DNA of 17,077 nt, from assembly GCA_947097535.1 (NCBI GenBank), contig CAMURM010000004.1, positions 1 through 17,077 of the forward strand, given 5' to 3'. The notes below the pieces were generated by a model, which saw only the letters and a program-made list of their open reading frames with translations, ran no database searches and was not told the DNA's origin. Below are positions 14,886-17,077 of the stretch, piece after piece. The position numbers and the translations under genes were made by a program. The stretch is from an uncultured Selenomonas sp. (GTDB lineage Bacteria; Bacillota; Negativicutes; Selenomonadales; Selenomonadaceae). Position 1 is the first letter of the stretch; each line of letters opens with the position of its first letter.

Positions 14886-16943
14886 TTATGGCTCTATAAT
14901 ATTAAATCTGTCAGAGTTTTCGTTTATCTCGGTCAGATTGGCAGATAATTTTTGCAGCAAGACGCCATCTCCTTCAATTTTTGCCGTCTTGGTAAATGCA
15001 TCATAATCTGCCAGTAAGAAAAGAAGCGTCTTAGAATTGCAGCTAACCTTAGTATCAGCAGGCTTTTCCCCTTTATCTTCAGCATGGAGAAGAACGCCGT
15101 CTACGAGGTAGATTCTATAATATTTTTTTAGATCTTCAATGTAAAAAAGGATCTCGCCATCTTGATTTGCCAGCGCTTTTTTATCCAGCAGAATATCCAT
15201 GTAGTCAAATGCCATTTCCGGCGTAAGCTGGCTCATGAGGGCGCGGCTAAATTTATTGCCTTTTTTAGATGGCTTTGTCATATTTCCTTTTCTTAGCTCT
15301 AGTGCGCCGGTCAAATAGCAATTTCGCCACGCACCTGATTCTGCCTGATAACCAAGCTGTTCCAGTGCATCTGCACACAAAAGTCTTGCCTCTTGATTGG
15401 ATGGATCTGCAAATACCAGTTGATTGGTAAATTCAGCGACCCACTGATATTCTCCTTGAGAAAAATCTTTTCTTGCCTCTTGCAAACAGGCGTCCATGCT
15501 GCCAAGTTCCAAGTAGTGAGCCATCTTCTTGGCACTAACTTCTCTAGGCAGCTTGAAAAGATTCACCGGGTTTGCGTCATAGTATCCCATATATTTTTGG
15601 TAAACTGCCATGGCATTATGGGCAATCGTTCCATAATAAGGTCTTGTATACCAATTTTTAGAAAGACGCTCTGGGAGCTTTATCATATTGGCGATCTCAA
15701 CGCCGTTATAGCCTTGATTGATGTACGTCAGCGATTGATCGTTGATGTATTTATATACTGCTGCGGTATTGAGCATATATGAGCGGATGGCTTCTTTTCC
15801 CCAATGCGGCCAATTATGCGACTGAAAGATGACCTCCGTCTGATCAGCGTAAAGAGACATAGCTTCCATGATATATTTCGCCCAGGCGTTGCCGTCGCGC
15901 ACCTCTGCACCGCGCAGCGTATAGAGGTTATGAAGCGTCGCCGTACAATTTTCCGCAGCCCAAAGCGCCTTATAGCGCGGAAAGTATATGTTCATCTCGG
16001 CAGGCGCTTCCGTTCCCGGCGTTAGTTGAAATTCCATCTCAACGCCATCTATCGTGAGCTTTTCGCCGGTTTTCTTTACTTCATAAGATGGCACGACAAA
16101 AGATACCGTCCCCCTAGATTGCCCCATGCCAATGCCAATAGACAGCACGCCCGTCGGGGATTTATCTAAAAGTGCGCCGTACTGGTAATTTGCACGCCTT
16201 TTCATGGCGTGTCCTGCGTAAAGATTCTCTTCTACAGCGTGGGAGGTAAAATGCTCCGGCACGATAAGTGGGATCTTAGCGCTGGCAATCTGTTTTTTGA
16301 TGGGTAAGGAGGCATCTGCTACCGTTTTATCTGTCACAAAAGCTCCCACACCGCCAAAGTGGTCAATGTGAGGGTGCGATATAATGACCGCTTTGATTGG
16401 TCTTTCTCCTAAATGCTCTTTTACAAGCGCAAATGCTGCATTTGCACATTCAACGCCCATGGTCGTATCTAATACGATCCAACCGCTATCGCCCGCTACA
16501 AGCGTGAGATTTGCCATGTCGTAGCCGCGTACCTGATAAATGCCCTTTTGCACCTCAAAAAGACCGTAGATATGATTATTTTTGGAGTTTTCCCAAAGGC
16601 TCGGGTTGACAGTAGCCGGACAAGGCTGCATATCTTCTAAAAAGTCATATGCTTTTTGGCTCCATATAATATTGCCGTCGGCATCTTTGATTTCCAGTTG
16701 TTGCGGCGCAGCAAGCAGCCCTCTTTGGGCAAATTCTGCCTCTTCCTTGTCAGCAAAATCCAGCAGGCTGTAAAAAGCCTCGTTCTTTTCCTTTGTAAAT
16801 TGCGTTGCATCCTTTGACTTAGCTGCAGTATCCTTTACCGTCTCGCTGCTTTCTTTTGCCGCCATATCTGCCTTATAGGGAGCGACAGCGAACAAGATGG
16901 CAGCCGCCAATGAAAAAATCATCTTACCTGTTGTCTTTTTCAA
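14886..16943 (-). CDS. Secreted metallo-beta-lactamase-fold alkyl sulfatase (SdsA1/YjcS type)
   Basis: About 685 aa. It hydrolyses alkyl sulfate esters to alcohol and sulfate using two zinc ions. From the TTG start, residues 1-25 are a Sec-type signal (KKTTGK, then a hydrophobic core). The metallo-beta-lactamase domain has HPHIDH at 190-195 (His190, His192, Asp194, His195), TPGTEAPAEM at about 309-318, AAEN with Glu331, and SHNWPHWG with His376. An alkyl-sulfatase dimerisation domain follows (GYNGVEIANMIKLP, RPYYGTIAHN), then an SCP2-like C-terminal domain. TTG 16943 is chosen because AGGAGG lies about 8 bases upstream and a signal peptide follows at once. An in-frame TTG at 17024 would put 27 charged residues before the signal. 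The DNA is visibly more AT-rich than its neighbours, which suggests transfer. Substrate range is unknown. Confidence 0.88.
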   Translation of the reverse strand: MKKTTGKMIFSLAAAILFAVAPYKADMAAKESSETVKDTAAKSKDATQFTKEKNEAFYSLLDFADKEEAEFAQRGLLAAPQQLEIKDADGNIIWSQKAYDFLEDMQPCPATVNPSLWENSKNNHIYGLFEVQKGIYQVRGYDMANLTLVAGDSGWIVLDTTMGVECANAAFALVKEHLGERPIKAVIISHPHIDHFGGVGAFVTDKTVADASLPIKKQIASAKIPLIVPEHFTSHAVEENLYAGHAMKRRANYQYGALLDKSPTGVLSIGIGMGQSRGTVSFVVPSYEVKKTGEKLTIDGVEMEFQLTPGTEAPAEMNIYFPRYKALWAAENCTATLHNLYTLRGAEVRDGNAWAKYIMEAMSLYADQTEVIFQSHNWPHWGKEAIRSYMLNTAAVYKYINDQSLTYINQGYNGVEIANMIKLPERLSKNWYTRPYYGTIAHNAMAVYQKYMGYYDANPVNLFKLPREVSAKKMAHYLELGSMDACLQEARKDFSQGEYQWVAEFTNQLVFADPSNQEARLLCADALEQLGYQAESGAWRNCYLTGALELRKGNMTKPSKKGNKFSRALMSQLTPEMAFDYMDILLDKKALANQDGEILFYIEDLKKYYRIYLVDGVLLHAEDKGEKPADTKVSCNSKTLLFLLADYDAFTKTAKIEGDGVLLQKLSANLTEINENSDRFNIIEP

Positions 16944-16966
16944 TCGTTCTTCCTCCTCGTCGTATG

Positions 16967-17000
16967 TTTGCAAGCAGCACCGCATGGTCTTGCTTGCAAA
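16967..17000. promoter_or_regulatory. Perfect 10-bp inverted repeat upstream of the sulfatase gene
   Basis: TTTGCAAGCA (16967-16976) and TGCTTGCAAA (16991-17000) are exact inverted copies 14 bp apart, 24-57 bp upstream of the TTG start. It could be an operator for a local regulator or an mRNA hairpin. No clear -10/-35 pair is visible around it. Confidence 0.4.
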
Positions 17001-17024
17001 AACTTCCCAAAAAGTGTCTTTCAA

Positions 17025-17061
17025 GGAAACGCTGATAAAATGAAGTCGCCCAGATTTGCGC
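17025..17061. repeat. Repeat copy 2, upstream of the sulfatase gene
   Basis: Matches 8167-8203 at 34 of 37 positions in the same orientation, with an identical 18-base core GATAAAATGAAGTCGCCC and then GATTTGCGC. Similarity ends at about 17061, close to the window edge. The inverted right arm seen in copy 1 is not visible here and may lie outside or be absent. Confidence 0.5.
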
Positions 17062-17077
17062 AGATGCGCTGTATCTA

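Noticed and set aside
16944..17024. Longer start for the sulfatase at TTG 17024
   Set aside because: It would put 27 charged residues, including a Glu-rich run that is really the AGGAGG ribosome site translated, before an otherwise normal signal peptide.

Overview
The window looks like chromosomal DNA from a diderm Firmicute of the class Negativicutes, most probably Selenomonas or a close relative. The evidence is a TonB-dependent outer-membrane receptor next to low-GC-type gene signals (strong AGGAGG ribosome sites, TTG/GTG starts, TTGACA/TATAAT promoters) in generally GC-rich DNA. This is an inference from gene content and style, not from a marker gene.

Layout. Positions 1-1150: the first 27 codons of an unknown membrane or exported protein, then a small secreted von Willebrand A (VWA) protein, both on the minus strand. 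Positions 1198-6800: a minus-strand corrinoid/cobalamin uptake operon. It reads promoter, cobalamin riboswitch, TonB-dependent receptor, intrinsic terminator, two FecCD-type permeases, lipoprotein-type binding protein. The ATPase is not in the window. Positions 6851-8041: the Na+/H+ antiporter nhaA on the minus strand. Positions 8130-11274: divergent plus-strand genes for an exopolyphosphatase/guanosine pentaphosphatase (Ppx/GppA with C-terminal HD domain) and an NCS2-family purine permease, closed by a hairpin terminator at 11316-11357. Positions 11381-12512: an unrecognised minus-strand gene that appears split by a one-base frameshift. Positions 12581-13000: an eroded group II intron (reverse transcriptase and domain VI remnants) beside a cluster of inverted and direct repeats. 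Positions 13089-14459: a DUF389 membrane protein. Positions 14886-16943: a secreted metallo-beta-lactamase-fold alkyl sulfatase in visibly more AT-rich DNA, preceded by a 10-bp dyad and by a short repeat that also occurs upstream of ppx.

How the genes work together. The receptor, permeases and binding protein form the outer-membrane-to-cytoplasm path for a corrinoid, and the riboswitch would shut the path down when cobalamin is plentiful. The other genes look like independent single units for ion homeostasis, polyphosphate/(p)ppGpp turnover, purine uptake and sulfate-ester hydrolysis. I see no tRNA, rRNA, CRISPR array or clear defence system. The least explained items are the split unknown gene, the repeat cluster beside the intron relic, the dyad over the corrinoid-operon -35 box, and the shared repeat.
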